Shown: positions 48,119-58,655 of the stretch, piece after piece
Layout of the letters: every line of letters begins with the position of its first letter
Numbering within the stretch: the first letter of the stretch is position 1
Origin: Glaciecola sp. 33A
GTDB taxonomy: Bacteria > Pseudomonadota > Gammaproteobacteria > Enterobacterales > Alteromonadaceae
Assembly (NCBI RefSeq): GCF_002836745.1
Contig: NZ_PJAR01000029.1
Span: forward strand, 1-64,000
Direction: 5' to 3'
Length of the DNA stretch: 64,000 nt
Position numbers and translations under genes: made by a program
Notes under the pieces: generated by a model
The model's input: only the letters and a program-made list of their open reading frames with translations
Database searches by the model: none
What the model was told of the DNA's origin: nothing

Positions 48119-49582
48119 TTGCCTTCTACATTACTTAAAAACTTTATTCATGGTCGCCATGTCGACAACAATGATAACGCCTTTTTTGACGTTATCAATC
48201 CTAGCACGGGACAAGTAATCTACGCTGTTGAAACAGCAGGTGAAACGCTCTTAGAACAAACCGTAAAAAGTGCCCAGGAAGGCTTTAAAATCTGGTCTAA
48301 AACGCCGGCTATAGAGCGCGCTAGGATACTGCAACGAGCCGCAGCGATACTCAGAGAGCGCAACGATGAACTAGCCAAAATCGAAGTACTCGACACCGGA
48401 AAGCCATGGCAAGAAGCAGTAGAGGTTGATGTCCAGACCGGTGCAGACGCAATTGAGTACTTTGCTAATTTATCCACCTCAGTGATGGGCGAACAGCAAA
48501 GCGTCGGTAATGATTTCTTTTATACCAGACACGAACCACTGGGCGTGTGTTTAGGAATAGGGGCGTGGAACTACCCTTTGCAAATAGCATGTTGGAAGGC
48601 CGCGGCAGCATTAGCGGCAGGTAATAGTATGATTTTCAAGCCATCTGAAGAAACGCCTCGCAGTGCCAGCCTATTGGCTGAAATATTTATTCAAGCCGGC
48701 GTGCCCGAAGGCGTATTTAATGTCATCCAGGGAGACGGGGTCGTTGGCAACTATCTGGTTCAGCATCCGGCAATCGCTAAAGTATCCTTAACCGGCGAAG
48801 TCGGAACTGGCAAAAAAGTCATGGCTGCAGCTGCAGGCACACTGAAAACGGTAACCATGGAACTCGGCGGTAAGTCGCCATTAATCGTATTTGAAGATGC
48901 CGACATTGATGAGGCTGTAACGGGCGCCATGCTGGCGAACTTTTATACGCAGGGTGAAGTTTGTACTAATGGAACGCGGGTTTTTGTGCACAAAGATTGT
49001 TATGCCACCTTCATGGAACGCCTGTTGGTGCGTACCCGAGATAATATCCGTGTCGGCGATCCATTAGACCCAACAACCAACTTAGGCGCACTGATTTCCA
49101 ACAGTCATATGCAAAAAGTATTGGAATACATTGAGTCAGGCAAAAATGAGGGCGCAACGCTGGCCTTCGGCGGTGAACGTATTAAACCACCGGGCTGTGA
49201 AAACGGTTATTTCGTGGGGCCAACCATCTTCACCGATTGTAATGACGATATGCGTATTATTCGCGAAGAAATTTTTGGACCGGTCATGTCTGTAATGACA
49301 TTTGACACCGAAGAAGAAGTAATCCAACGCGCCAATGATACTATTTACGGGCTTGCTGCCGGTATTTTCTGTCAGGACTTACGCCGTGCCCACCGAGTGA
49401 TAGCGCAATTGGAAGCGGGCATTTGCTGGATTAATGCATATGGCAACTCCCCTGTAGAGATGCCGGTAGGTGGTTATAAGCAGTCCGGTATTGGTCGTGA
49501 AAATGGGATAGAAGGTTTCAAGTCATACACGCAGACTAAATCAATTTATGTCGGCATGGAAAAACTTGAAGGTCCGTTCTAA
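48119..49582 (+). CDS. betB: Betaine aldehyde dehydrogenase, TTG start
   Basis: 487 residues. '[20 protein letters not shown]', '[13 protein letters not shown]', general-base Glu in '[12 protein letters not shown]' and catalytic Cys in '[12 protein letters not shown]' match BetB. It oxidises betaine aldehyde to glycine betaine with NAD(P)+. The start is TTG at 48119, supported by CGGAG seven bases before; no ATG is near enough to keep the N-terminus. The stop overlaps the betA ATG by one base (TAATG). Confidence 0.93.
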   Translation: MPSTLLKNFIHGRHVDNNDNAFFDVINPSTGQVIYAVETAGETLLEQTVKSAQEGFKIWSKTPAIERARILQRAAAILRERNDELAKIEVLDTGKPWQEAVEVDVQTGADAIEYFANLSTSVMGEQQSVGNDFFYTRHEPLGVCLGIGAWNYPLQIACWKAAAALAAGNSMIFKPSEETPRSASLLAEIFIQAGVPEGVFNVIQGDGVVGNYLVQHPAIAKVSLTGEVGTGKKVMAAAAGTLKTVTMELGGKSPLIVFEDADIDEAVTGAMLANFYTQGEVCTNGTRVFVHKDCYATFMERLLVRTRDNIRVGDPLDPTTNLGALISNSHMQKVLEYIESGKNEGATLAFGGERIKPPGCENGYFVGPTIFTDCNDDMRIIREEIFGPVMSVMTFDTEEEVIQRANDTIYGLAAGIFCQDLRRAHRVIAQLEAGICWINAYGNSPVEMPVGGYKQSGIGRENGIEGFKSYTQTKSIYVGMEKLEGPF

Positions 49583-51282
49583 TGTCGTCTAATATCACTG
49601 ATAACTTCGACTATATTATTGTGGGAGCGGGATCAGCCGGCTGTGTGCTGGCTAACCGCTTGACCGAAGATGCCGCTATTTCGGTATTATTACTGGAAAC
49701 CGGCGGCTCAGACCGCAGCATCTTTATTCAGATGCCGACGGCTTTATCGATCCCAATGAATAGCAAAAAATATGCTTGGCAATTTCATTCCCAACCAGAA
49801 CCTTTTCTGAATAATCGTGAAATGCACTGCCCGCGAGGCAAAGTCTTGGGTGGCTCTTCGTCTATTAACGGGATGGTGTACGTGCGTGGTCATGCACAGG
49901 ATTTCGATGAATGGCAGACTCATGGCGCAGAAAACTGGGATTATCAGCATTGTTTACCTTACTTTAAAAAAGCCGAAGACTGGGCTTTTGGCACTGATGA
50001 TTATCGTTCTGAAGGCGGATTGTTAGCGGTTAATAACGGCAACAATATGCAAAATCCCTTGTATCAAGCATTTGTCAACGCCGGAGTAGATGCCGGCTAT
50101 ATGGCAACCAAGGATTACAATGGTTATCAGCAGGAAGGCTTCGGTGCTATGCACATGACGGTTAAAAAAGGGGTAAGGTGGTCAACTGCTAACGCGTATT
50201 TACGACCGGCTATGCAACGACCTAATTTGACCGTGAAAACCGGTATTCAGGTGACTAAAGTGTTACTGGAAGGTAAGCAGGCGGTGGGTGTTGAATTAGT
50301 TGAAGGCGACAACAAAACCCAAATATTGGTTAATAAAGAAGTGATATTAAGTGCTGGCCCTATCGGTTCGCCGCATATTTTACAGTTATCCGGTATTGGC
50401 CGCACTGAGACTCTTTCGGCGGCGGGTATTGCAACCCAGCATGAACTCCCTGGCGTGGGCGAAAACCTGCAAGATCACCTTGAATTTTACTTTCAGTACA
50501 AATGTAAACAGCCTATCACGCTAAACAGTCAGTTAGGCCCATTAAGCAAGCTAGCCATTGGTGTCCGTTGGATTTTATTTAAGACCGGATTAGGGGCAAC
50601 TAACCACTTTGAGTCCTGCGGTTTCATTCGTTCTAAAGAAGGTGTTGAGTGGCCAGACTTACAATATCACTTCCTACCCGCGGCCATGCGTTACGATGGT
50701 AAAAAGGCGTTTAACGGCCATGGTTTCCAGTTACATATTGGACACAATAAGCCAAAAAGCCGCGGCTCAGTAAAAATACAAAATTCTGATGCGCTTACCC
50801 CACCCCGTATTCAATTTAATTATTTGCAGCATACAGATGACATTGAGGCATTTCGCGCCTGTGTTAGGTTATCGCGTGAGATTATTGCACAACCCGCCAT
50901 GGATGATTATCGAGGTGATGAGATCCAGCCCGGCGCCGACATTGTTACTGATGCGCAAATCGATGCATTCGTGCGCGAGACAGTTGAAAGCGCTTATCAT
51001 CCTTGCGGTACTTGCCGTATGGGCGCTGCTGATGATGAGATGGCCGTGATTGATGCAGAAATGCAAGTACGTGGTTTACAGGGTCTGCGTATTGTCGATT
51101 CGTCAGTTTTTCCTACCGCGCCCAACGGTAACCTCAATGGCCCAACGATGATGGTTGCTGAGCGAGCCGCCGATATTATAAAGCAGCAAGTGTTACCCCC
51201 AACCGATGTTGCTGTTTATAAAGACCCACAATGGCAACAGCGTCAGCGCGGCGGGCAGATAAAGCGGGATCTGACGTGTTAA
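49582..51282 (+). CDS. betA: Choline dehydrogenase (GMC oxidoreductase)
   Basis: 566 residues. The FAD-binding '[17 protein letters not shown]', GMC signature 1 '[19 protein letters not shown]' and signature 2 '[15 protein letters not shown]' are present, and the catalytic His is in '[12 protein letters not shown]'. It oxidises choline to betaine aldehyde at the inner membrane. Translation is coupled to betB by a TAATG overlap. The last 52 bases overlap the longest reading of the next gene. Confidence 0.93.
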   Translation: MSSNITDNFDYIIVGAGSAGCVLANRLTEDAAISVLLLETGGSDRSIFIQMPTALSIPMNSKKYAWQFHSQPEPFLNNREMHCPRGKVLGGSSSINGMVYVRGHAQDFDEWQTHGAENWDYQHCLPYFKKAEDWAFGTDDYRSEGGLLAVNNGNNMQNPLYQAFVNAGVDAGYMATKDYNGYQQEGFGAMHMTVKKGVRWSTANAYLRPAMQRPNLTVKTGIQVTKVLLEGKQAVGVELVEGDNKTQILVNKEVILSAGPIGSPHILQLSGIGRTETLSAAGIATQHELPGVGENLQDHLEFYFQYKCKQPITLNSQLGPLSKLAIGVRWILFKTGLGATNHFESCGFIRSKEGVEWPDLQYHFLPAAMRYDGKKAFNGHGFQLHIGHNKPKSRGSVKIQNSDALTPPRIQFNYLQHTDDIEAFRACVRLSREIIAQPAMDDYRGDEIQPGADIVTDAQIDAFVRETVESAYHPCGTCRMGAADDEMAVIDAEMQVRGLQGLRIVDSSVFPTAPNGNLNGPTMMVAERAADIIKQQVLPPTDVAVYKDPQWQQRQRGGQIKRDLTC

Positions 51283-52475
51283 CGCTGGTCAGCATAGGGA
51301 TGCTGTTTTTTATGGCTATGGTGGTGTTTATTTTAGCCCGCTGGGGTAATCTCAAGCTTAATGGCCGCTACCCCGTTTCGACGCTTACCTTTGTTGCCAT
51401 ATTGTTTACATCGGGCCTTGATGTGGGGCTGATTATGTTCCCACTGACGGAGTTTCCGGTGTATGCCGATATCCAAAAAAACAGTGAATACGCTTTTACT
51501 AACCCATTGGCGATTGAATTTGGCTTCTGGGGCTTCCTAGTCTGGGCAATCTATTTTGTCACTTGCTTTTACTTTTGCGCAATTGAGCCTAAAGTTAAGT
51601 TTTTTGAAATTCCTCTGGTTAAGTGGAGCAACAACATTGTCATTATCGGCACCTGCGCCTTTACTGCTCATCTATTGTTTGCCAACTTAAGCTGGTATTT
51701 ACCTGAGATCGCCGCTGGTGATGGCTTTCCTTGGTACTACGCACTCATTGTCGGTGCCACTATTTTATTTTCAGTTTACTCAAGTACGGATATCAAGTTT
51801 GTTAAAATTCTAAGTTTGTCGTCAGGTGGCTTGTTTTTTGCTCTCATTATCGGACTTGGTGGCGTTGCGTTGCTGTCTGACAAGGTGTCAGCTTCGGACT
51901 ATCTGAGCACCCTGCCACTACTGACTAACTACTTCGCACATTTAGACCGATTTATATTACCGATCAATGACTATCACGCATTTTATTTGTTTTGGTGGTT
52001 TGCCTGGAGCATCATGATTGGCCAATTTACTGCCCGTTTTGTCGGCAATATGAGCACACTTAAATTGTTTTTATGCATGCTTATCTGGCCGTCCCTTTCA
52101 ATCGGACTGTGGTTTAGTGTGCTGTACGTATTCCATTTAAAAGGCTTGCAGACGTCTGGGTTTATCAATCTGGCTATGGTTTTCGTGGGTATTGTTTTTG
52201 TGATTAATTCCCTCGACTCGTTAATCCGCTTGTACTCCGATAATATGAACTTAACTGTCGCGCGTTTTGGTAGGTACAAATACATAGGCTTACACGCCTT
52301 TTTAATGATGCTGCTGACCGTCCTATTTAGCCTGCAATTTATTAAGATCCAATGGGTTGGCGCTTTGGTTATTGGCATTAGCTTATGTTGTTTTATGTAT
52401 ATTTTACTTGGCAAAAATCAGCAACCTTTACCCAAAACAAAAGCCTTGGTCTCTTTGCCGAGCAACAGAAAATGA
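51231..52475 (+). CDS. Divergent, short BCCT-like transporter, probable choline carrier
   Basis: Up to 414 residues, with about ten to eleven hydrophobic segments. The alignment to BCCT carriers is by pattern: '[20 protein letters not shown]' stands where BCCT proteins have a 'GMGIGLMFWGVAEP' block, '[20 protein letters not shown]' for the 'FFHWGLHAWAIYA' helix and '[20 protein letters not shown]' for the '[21 protein letters not shown]' helix. The choline-box tryptophans are partly replaced. The start is uncertain: ATG at 51231 (inside betA), GTG at 51276 or ATG at 51300. Last gene of the bet run, so it probably imports choline made by the phosphodiesterase. A different membrane family is possible. 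Confidence 0.7.
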   Translation: MATASARRADKAGSDVLTLVSIGMLFFMAMVVFILARWGNLKLNGRYPVSTLTFVAILFTSGLDVGLIMFPLTEFPVYADIQKNSEYAFTNPLAIEFGFWGFLVWAIYFVTCFYFCAIEPKVKFFEIPLVKWSNNIVIIGTCAFTAHLLFANLSWYLPEIAAGDGFPWYYALIVGATILFSVYSSTDIKFVKILSLSSGGLFFALIIGLGGVALLSDKVSASDYLSTLPLLTNYFAHLDRFILPINDYHAFYLFWWFAWSIMIGQFTARFVGNMSTLKLFLCMLIWPSLSIGLWFSVLYVFHLKGLQTSGFINLAMVFVGIVFVINSLDSLIRLYSDNMNLTVARFGRYKYIGLHAFLMMLLTVLFSLQFIKIQWVGALVIGISLCCFMYILLGKNQQPLPKTKALVSLPSNRK

Positions 52476-52518
52476 GTTAGCGTAAACGTGCCTGGTGGGA
52501 CTGATTTTTAATTATTTA

Positions 52519-52974
52519 TTAGTTTTGATTGGGCAGATTTATTAGGGCAGACTTGAGGCGTTTAATATCCATGGGCATGTTTCCCATTGCATCCAGTGTA
52601 ACGTTGTGCAAAGCATTAGAAATAACACGATTGACGATGTTCCAATTCTCTTTTAATTCACAACTACTCGCAATTTGACAGTCACCGCCGTCCGACTTCG
52701 CGCATTCAGTTAGTGCTATCGGCCCGTCAATGGCTTCTATAATTTGTGCGATGGATATTTGTTCCGGTTTACTACTCAGTTTATAGCCACCATGAGGGCC
52801 TCTAACTGAGGTTACTAAGTCGCTATGAGTCAGAGATCGCATTAATTTACGCATCGTTGGTAGAGACAAGCTAGTCATCTCACATAAGCGCTCTTGCGTA
52901 ATTAGTTGCTCACAACTGCGCATTTTAAATACCACTAGCAGCGCATAATCTGCCATGCGGCTAATTCTTATCAT
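52519..52974 (-). CDS. Rrf2-family Fe-S regulator of the suf operon
   Basis: 151 residues from the ATG at 52974, preceded by GAGGGAG; a Met five codons earlier is possible. The winged helix has 'MIRISRMADYALLVVFKM' and 'LSLPTMRKLMRSLTHSDL', 'RGPHGGYKLS'. Three cysteines in 'CAKSDGGDCQIASSC' form the cluster-binding loop known from IscR/SufR-type proteins. Divergent from sufB with two matching inverted repeats in the gap, it is very probably the cluster-sensing regulator of the operon. Confidence 0.9.
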   Translation of the reverse strand: MIRISRMADYALLVVFKMRSCEQLITQERLCEMTSLSLPTMRKLMRSLTHSDLVTSVRGPHGGYKLSSKPEQISIAQIIEAIDGPIALTECAKSDGGDCQIASSCELKENWNIVNRVISNALHNVTLDAMGNMPMDIKRLKSALINLPNQN

Positions 52975-53166
52975 GAAAGACTCCCTCAAAAAACATATGA
53001 TTCTTATTTAAGCACTTACAAAAAATATAGTATACCCCACTGGTGTTACTTTTTACTCCAGAATAAAAGCTCACTTTGCTATTTTTTGCACTGTATATCA
53101 AACCGCTATTATCAGTAATCCTATGGTGTCGCTAGCCTCACTGAATAACAAAAGCAATACCAATAA

Positions 53167-53181
53167 ATACTAATTTAGTAT
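53167..53181. promoter_or_regulatory. Inverted repeat upstream of the suf -35, probable regulator site
   Basis: ATACTAA-T-TTAGTAT is a perfect inverted repeat with a single-base centre. It ends four bases before the -35 element of the predicted sufB promoter. A related repeat lies just after the -10, so the two sites bracket the promoter. Confidence 0.65.
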
Positions 53182-53185
53182 CGTA

Positions 53186-53214
53186 TTGATTATTACTATT
53201 TTGTAGGGTAACAT
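53186..53214 (+). promoter_or_regulatory. Predicted sigma70 promoter of the suf operon
   Basis: TTGATT (53186-53191) and TAACAT (53209-53214) are spaced by 17 bases, about 140 bases upstream of the sufB ATG. The only other features in the gap are the two inverted repeats that flank it. Confidence 0.6.
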
Positions 53215-53218
53215 ACAT

Positions 53219-53231
53219 TACTAAATTGGTA
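53219..53231. promoter_or_regulatory. Second, imperfect copy of the suf inverted repeat
   Basis: TACTAA-A-TTGGTA has one mismatch to TACTAA-N-TTAGTA, and it lies five bases after the -10, at the expected transcription start. A repressor bound here would block initiation. The neighbouring Rrf2 protein is the natural candidate. Confidence 0.6.
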
Positions 53232-53349
53232 TCATTAATAGCGTTAGAGTCTTACTAAGTTAAATCAAAATCATAGGAGTGGCGACATAACTCAGCACTA
53301 TTTACTTTTCAAATTACTTTTCAAACTTATATAAAGAGAGTTGATCACT

Positions 53350-54792
53350 ATGAGCGATAACACTGTTATTGATGAGCGTATTAATTCCAAATACGAAGCT
53401 GGTTTTATCACCGATGTTGAAATGCAGACATTTGATCCTGGATTAAATGAAAATGTCATTAGAAAAATATCAGCGAAAAAAAATGAACCCGAGTTTATGT
53501 TGGAATGGCGCCTAGATGCCTATCGACAATGGTTAGAGATGGAGCGTCCAGCATGGGCACAAGTTAATTATCCAGAAATTGACTTTGACGCCATTGCCTA
53601 CTACTCAAGCCCGAAAAGCCAAGAAGATGCGCCTAAAAGTTTGGCCGAAGTTGACCCTGAATTGCTACGAACCTATGAAAAATTAGGGATCCCGTTGCAT
53701 GAGCAAGAGGCTCTGGCCGGTGTTGCCGTTGATATCGTATTTGATAGTGTGTCTATCATCACCACTTTTAAAGAAAAGCTGGCTGAGTCAGGCGTAATTT
53801 TCTGTTCACTTTCAGAAGCAGTCATCGAACACCCAGAATTAATTAAAAAATACCTGGGCTCTGTGGTCCCGGTCAACGATAACTTCTATGCGGCACTGAA
53901 CTGCGCTGTCTTCAGTGACGGCTCGTTTGTCTATATTCCCAAAGGCGTTAAATGTCCCATGGAATTGTCTACCTATTTCCGGATCAATGAAATGAACACT
54001 GGACAGTTTGAACGGACCTTGATTATTGCTGATGAGGGTAGCTATGTGAGCTATCTTGAGGGTTGCACCGCACCATCGCGTGACGAAAACCAACTGCATG
54101 GAGCCGTGGTTGAGTTAGTCGCTCTGAAAGGCGCACAAATCAAATATTCGACCGTACAAAATTGGTATCCTGGTGACGAAAACGGTAAAGGTGGTATCTA
54201 TAATTTTGTGACCAAACGCGGTATCTGCCACGACGATGCAAAAGTATCGTGGACTCAAGTAGAAACCGGTTCTGCAATTACATGGAAGTATCCAAGCGTT
54301 GTATTACTCGGTGATAATAGCGTCGGTGAATTTTACTCAGTCGCCCTAACGCGCAACGCACAGCAGGCTGACACTGGGACAAAAATGATTCACCTTGGTC
54401 GTAATACTCGCAGCACAATTATTTCGAAAGGTATTTCAGCGGGCAAAGGGTCCAACTCATACCGTGGATTGGTTAATATTTCGCCAAGAGCAGAAGGTGC
54501 ACGCAATTTTACTCAATGTGATTCACTACTCATTGGTGATAAATGCTCCGCTAATACGTTCCCCTATATTGTAAGCAAAAATCCAAGTGCAATAGTCGAA
54601 CATGAAGCAACAACATCAAAAGTCAGTGACGACCAGTTATTCCTATGCCAACAACGCGGTATAGATCCTGAAAAAGCAGTATCAATGATTGTTAATGGTT
54701 TTTGTAAATCAGTTTTCAAAGAACTACCGATGGAATTCGCCATGGAGGCTGGAAAACTGTTAGAGGTAAGCTTAGAGGGCTCTGTCGGATAG
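53350..54792 (+). CDS. sufB: Fe-S scaffold subunit SufB
   Basis: 480 residues from the ATG at 53350, with AAAGAGAG nine bases before; a TTG three codons earlier is less likely. '[21 protein letters not shown]', 'YLEGCTAP', '[11 protein letters not shown]' and '[17 protein letters not shown]' are SufB hallmarks. It forms the SufBC2D complex on which clusters are built. First gene of the operon. Confidence 0.95.
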   Translation: MSDNTVIDERINSKYEAGFITDVEMQTFDPGLNENVIRKISAKKNEPEFMLEWRLDAYRQWLEMERPAWAQVNYPEIDFDAIAYYSSPKSQEDAPKSLAEVDPELLRTYEKLGIPLHEQEALAGVAVDIVFDSVSIITTFKEKLAESGVIFCSLSEAVIEHPELIKKYLGSVVPVNDNFYAALNCAVFSDGSFVYIPKGVKCPMELSTYFRINEMNTGQFERTLIIADEGSYVSYLEGCTAPSRDENQLHGAVVELVALKGAQIKYSTVQNWYPGDENGKGGIYNFVTKRGICHDDAKVSWTQVETGSAITWKYPSVVLLGDNSVGEFYSVALTRNAQQADTGTKMIHLGRNTRSTIISKGISAGKGSNSYRGLVNISPRAEGARNFTQCDSLLIGDKCSANTFPYIVSKNPSAIVEHEATTSKVSDDQLFLCQQRGIDPEKAVSMIVNGFCKSVFKELPMEFAMEAGKLLEVSLEGSVG

Positions 54793-54886
54793 TAATCTGA
54801 GCAAGACCAAGGCAAATTCATGATACAAATGTCAGTTATAGCAACACGCTGATAAAGACTTTACTAGAATATATAAAAGGTACCAG

Positions 54887-55660
54887 ATGCTAAACATTAC
54901 AAATTTAAAAGCTAACGTTGATGGCAAAGAGATCCTCAAAGGCTTAAATATTGACGTTAAACCAGGTGAAGTGCACGCAATTATGGGGCCCAATGGAAGC
55001 GGTAAGAGTACATTATCCAATGTACTCGCAGGTCGTGATAAATACGAAGCAACCGCTGGAACCATTACTTTTGGAGGCAAGGACTTATTGGCTCTAGAGC
55101 CTGAAGATCGCGCTCGCGAAGGCATTTTTCTTGCCTTTCAATATCCGGTTGAAATCCCTGGCGTGAGCAATCTTGAATTTTTAAAAACATCTCTTGAATG
55201 TCTGCATGCTTATCAAAATAAACCGCTTTTAAGTGCTGTTGAATTTCTGAAACTGGCTCGTGAGAAATGCAAGCTGGTTGATTTACATACCGACTTTCTT
55301 AAGCGCGGAGTCAATGAAGGCTTCTCAGGTGGTGAGAAAAAACGTAACGAAATTATGCAAATGCTCATGTTAGAGCCAAAGCTGTGTCTTCTTGACGAAA
55401 CCGACTCAGGTTTAGATATCGATGCACTCAAAGTTGTGGCCGATGGTATCAATACCTTACGCAGCCCGGACCGTGCTTTTATCTTGATCACTCACTACCA
55501 GCGCTTGTTAGATTACGTTCAGCCTGATTTCGTGCATGTATTGTCCGACGGTCAGATTGTTAAATCTGGTGGCAGTGAGCTGGCATTAGAATTAGAGGAA
55601 AAAGGCTACAGTTGGTTAGAAAGTGGAACTGAGCAATCAGCAAATCCACTTAAGGTTTAA
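54887..55660 (+). CDS. sufC: SufC ATPase of the Fe-S assembly complex
   Basis: 257 residues. Walker A GPNGSGKST, ABC signature 'FSGGEKKRNE' and Walker B 'LCLLDETDSGLD' are intact; the Q-loop is in 'LAFQYPVEIPG'. It powers remodelling of the SufB-SufD pair. AAAGG precedes the ATG, and sufD begins two bases after its stop. Confidence 0.95.
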   Translation: MLNITNLKANVDGKEILKGLNIDVKPGEVHAIMGPNGSGKSTLSNVLAGRDKYEATAGTITFGGKDLLALEPEDRAREGIFLAFQYPVEIPGVSNLEFLKTSLECLHAYQNKPLLSAVEFLKLAREKCKLVDLHTDFLKRGVNEGFSGGEKKRNEIMQMLMLEPKLCLLDETDSGLDIDALKVVADGINTLRSPDRAFILITHYQRLLDYVQPDFVHVLSDGQIVKSGGSELALELEEKGYSWLESGTEQSANPLKV

Positions 55661-55662
55661 CA

Positions 55663-56985
55663 ATGAATAATCTAAAGCTAGTAACAAATGACTTCAGCGG
55701 CGCGCAACGATCTCGTAAAAATCCGTGGTTGCAAGGAATTCGTGATGCGGCAAGCGAGCGCTTAAGAGTACTCCAATTACCAACGCGAAAAACTGAAGAT
55801 TGGAAATATCTGAAGCTTGAGAAATTGTTAGCTAATGACCAACTTGACGCGCAAAGCATGCAAGAACTCGATTCGAAAAGTGTAGAGGATATCGATGAAT
55901 TACTTGCGCAGTCTTTTATCGACGGCCTTGACGCGTATCGCCTGGTTTTTGTGAATGGCGTGTTCGTTAGTCAATTGTCACAACATGATAGCAACCCTTA
56001 TAGTGTTTTGTTCTCTGCAGCTAGCAAAGCTCAGCAACAATTAATTGTAGATCACCTAGATACCAGTCATAACTATTATCATGACTATTTTTCTAGTCTA
56101 AACAGCGCACAACTTGAAGACGGTTTGCTGATCAATATTCCGAAGGATTGTGCTGTTGACAAGCCCTTTTACATTGTCAACCTGACGATAGGTGAACAGC
56201 CAAAAACCAGTATGATGCGATTGCTAGTTATTGCTGAAACAGGCAGTACGGCGACCATAATCGAACATGAAGATGCGCCATTAAAGCATACAGGAATGGT
56301 TAATACTGTGATTGAATGTTTTGTTAATGACCACGCACATATCACGCATAGCCGTCTGCAACTGGATGAGAGTGTGACGAGTATATGCAGTCATCGTGTA
56401 AGACAAGGCGCTCATAGTACTTACCAACAACATCAAATTAGCCTAGCCTCAAAACTAAAGCGTAACGATCTTACGGTGGCCTTGCGAGGTGAATATGCGA
56501 GTGCGGATATCCGAGGTAGTTTCTACGGTCGCCACCAGCAAAGTATCGATAACCACACTTGCATGGAACATATTGTACCTAATTGCACCAGCAATGAGGT
56601 CTTTCGAGGTCTGGTAGACAACGAAGCCAATGCTGTGTTCAATGGCCGTATTCATATTCATCCCGACGCCCAAAAAACATTAGCCGAACTGAGTAATAAA
56701 AATTTATTACTGTCAGATTTCGCCACCATTAATACTAAACCCGAACTGGAAATTTACGCTGACGATGTGAGATGTTCGCATGGCGCCACAGTAGGTCAGA
56801 TTGATAATGAGGCATTGTTCTATTTACAATCTAGGGGCGTACCAAAGGTCGAGGCTAAACGAATATTAAGTCTCGCTTTTATAGCCGAAATAGTAAATCA
56901 GCTAACCGACGATAATGTGCGAGATTTTGTTTCACAACGTTCATCTAGCTTGTTTGCCACATTGCAGCCCGAAGGAGCACAATGA
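55663..56985 (+). CDS. sufD: Fe-S assembly protein SufD
   Basis: 440 residues. 'TRKTEDWKYLKLEKLL' near the N-terminus and the C-terminal beta-helix with 'DIRGSFYGRHQQSIDNHT', 'NEVFRGLVDNEANAVFNGRI' and 'EIYADDVRCSHGATVG' are standard. It pairs with SufB in the scaffold and helps bring in iron. AAGG lies before the ATG and the stop overlaps sufS (ATGA). Confidence 0.94.
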   Translation: MNNLKLVTNDFSGAQRSRKNPWLQGIRDAASERLRVLQLPTRKTEDWKYLKLEKLLANDQLDAQSMQELDSKSVEDIDELLAQSFIDGLDAYRLVFVNGVFVSQLSQHDSNPYSVLFSAASKAQQQLIVDHLDTSHNYYHDYFSSLNSAQLEDGLLINIPKDCAVDKPFYIVNLTIGEQPKTSMMRLLVIAETGSTATIIEHEDAPLKHTGMVNTVIECFVNDHAHITHSRLQLDESVTSICSHRVRQGAHSTYQQHQISLASKLKRNDLTVALRGEYASADIRGSFYGRHQQSIDNHTCMEHIVPNCTSNEVFRGLVDNEANAVFNGRIHIHPDAQKTLAELSNKNLLLSDFATINTKPELEIYADDVRCSHGATVGQIDNEALFYLQSRGVPKVEAKRILSLAFIAEIVNQLTDDNVRDFVSQRSSSLFATLQPEGAQ

Positions 56986-58235
56986 CGATGTCCAGTATAA
57001 CGCCGATTACTAAGAACCAGCAATTTAATGTGGACAAGATCCGACAAGATTTTCCCTTATTAAATCAGAAGATTAAAGGTAAACCTCTCGTCTATTTAGA
57101 CAACGCGGCAACAACCCAGAAACCACAGGTTGTGATTGATGCATTGAGCCAATTTTATGCCAATAGCAATTCCAATGTGCATCGAGGTGCACATTCCTTA
57201 AGTGATCATGCAACCGAGCTTTTTGAGAAGGCTCGAAATAACGTACAACACTTTATTAATGCAAAGTTTAGCCATCAAATAATTTGGACCAAAGGCACAA
57301 CTGAAGCAATTAACATGATCGCGAGTGGACTAGCCCAAAGTCATTTAAAGCCAGGCGATGAAATTATTATTTCAACAATGGAGCATCATGCCAACATTGT
57401 GCCTTGGCAAGTAGCTGCGCAGCGAAGTGGCGCGAAACTGATTGTTGCGCCCATAAATGAAAAAGGCGAGCTGAATTTTCCAGTTTATAAGACACTACTC
57501 AATGAAAAAACCGCCATTGTAGCCATGACGCATGTGTCCAACACATTAGGCACTATTAATGATGTTAAGGAAATCGTTCACTGTGCACAGCAAGTAGGTG
57601 CTATTACAGTAATAGACGGCGCACAAGCCATTGGTCATGATAGCGTCGATGTGCAGGATCTGGATTGTGATTTTTACGTGTTCTCAGGGCATAAGTTATT
57701 TGGCCCAACCGGTATCGGCGTATTGTACGGTAAAGAAGATCGTCTCGAGCAACTTCCCCCTTTTCAAACCGGTGGCGAAATGATTCAAACGGTCACGTTT
57801 CAAGAGGCTACATGGAATGCATTACCCTATAAATTCGAAGCGGGCACGCCAAATATTGCAGGTGCGATAGGACTATCAGCAGCCATCGATTACCTCAGTG
57901 GCATTGATCGCGCAGGTGCGATAGCACACGAACACCGATTAATGAACTATTGCATAGAGTTGGCTCAGGATATGGACGATATTAGACTCTATGGTACCGC
58001 GCAGAACAAGATGGCTATTTTCTCCTTTCTACTGGGTGATGCGCATCCAAGCGATGTTGGTACGCTGCTCAATCAACAAGGTATTGCCGTGCGAACGGGT
58101 CATCATTGCACGATGCCGCTGATGAATGAACTGGGTATTCCAGGCACGGTGCGCGCATCGTTTTCTCTGTATAACACGGAAGAAGAAGTGGCAATGTTAT
58201 TTGCAGCTTTAACTAAAGCTAAAACCTTCTTATAA
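56982..58235 (+). CDS. sufS: Cysteine desulfurase SufS
   Basis: 417 residues of class V PLP enzymes. 'YLDNAATTQKPQVVIDAL' at the N-terminus, PLP lysine in 'FSGHKLFGPTG', and active-site Cys in 'VRTGHHCTMPLM' define group II desulfurases. It supplies persulfide sulfur to SufE. Its start overlaps the sufD stop by four bases. Confidence 0.95.
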   Translation: MTMSSITPITKNQQFNVDKIRQDFPLLNQKIKGKPLVYLDNAATTQKPQVVIDALSQFYANSNSNVHRGAHSLSDHATELFEKARNNVQHFINAKFSHQIIWTKGTTEAINMIASGLAQSHLKPGDEIIISTMEHHANIVPWQVAAQRSGAKLIVAPINEKGELNFPVYKTLLNEKTAIVAMTHVSNTLGTINDVKEIVHCAQQVGAITVIDGAQAIGHDSVDVQDLDCDFYVFSGHKLFGPTGIGVLYGKEDRLEQLPPFQTGGEMIQTVTFQEATWNALPYKFEAGTPNIAGAIGLSAAIDYLSGIDRAGAIAHEHRLMNYCIELAQDMDDIRLYGTAQNKMAIFSFLLGDAHPSDVGTLLNQQGIAVRTGHHCTMPLMNELGIPGTVRASFSLYNTEEEVAMLFAALTKAKTFL

Positions 58236-58268
58236 CTCAAAAATGACGATAAAAAAGGTAATTTTATT

Positions 58269-58625
58269 ATGAGCGTAATGACGTTTGATCCGACTAAGCC
58301 CAGCGTCACGTTGAGTGACAGCGCACGTACTTTCTTGTCTCAAAAAATCGAAAATAAGCAGGCCGATGGCCTTTGTTTTTCAGTCAAGAAAAGTGGCTGT
58401 AATGGTTTTAGATATGTGTTGGATTTTATTGACAAACCCAGTACCGAAGCGGATTTAGTTATTATTAATGACGATAAATTGAAACTGTACATTACAGTAG
58501 AAGCCTTACCCTATGTGAATGGTACTGAGATTGATTGTGTTACTGAAGGATTGAACAAAGTCATCAAGTTCATTAATCCCAATAGCTCAACTGAATGCGG
58601 CTGCGGTGAAAGTTTTGGGATCTAA
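58269..58625 (+). CDS. sufA: A-type Fe-S carrier SufA
   Basis: 118 residues. The three A-type cysteines are in 'KKSGCNGFRY' and 'ECGCGESF'. It transfers clusters from SufBCD to target proteins. Its position after sufS rather than at the start of the operon differs from E. coli. AAAAGGT lies before the ATG. Confidence 0.92.
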   Translation: MSVMTFDPTKPSVTLSDSARTFLSQKIENKQADGLCFSVKKSGCNGFRYVLDFIDKPSTEADLVIINDDKLKLYITVEALPYVNGTEIDCVTEGLNKVIKFINPNSSTECGCGESFGI

Positions 58626-58655
58626 CCACTTAATCCAATAAAATTAAAGAAGGCT

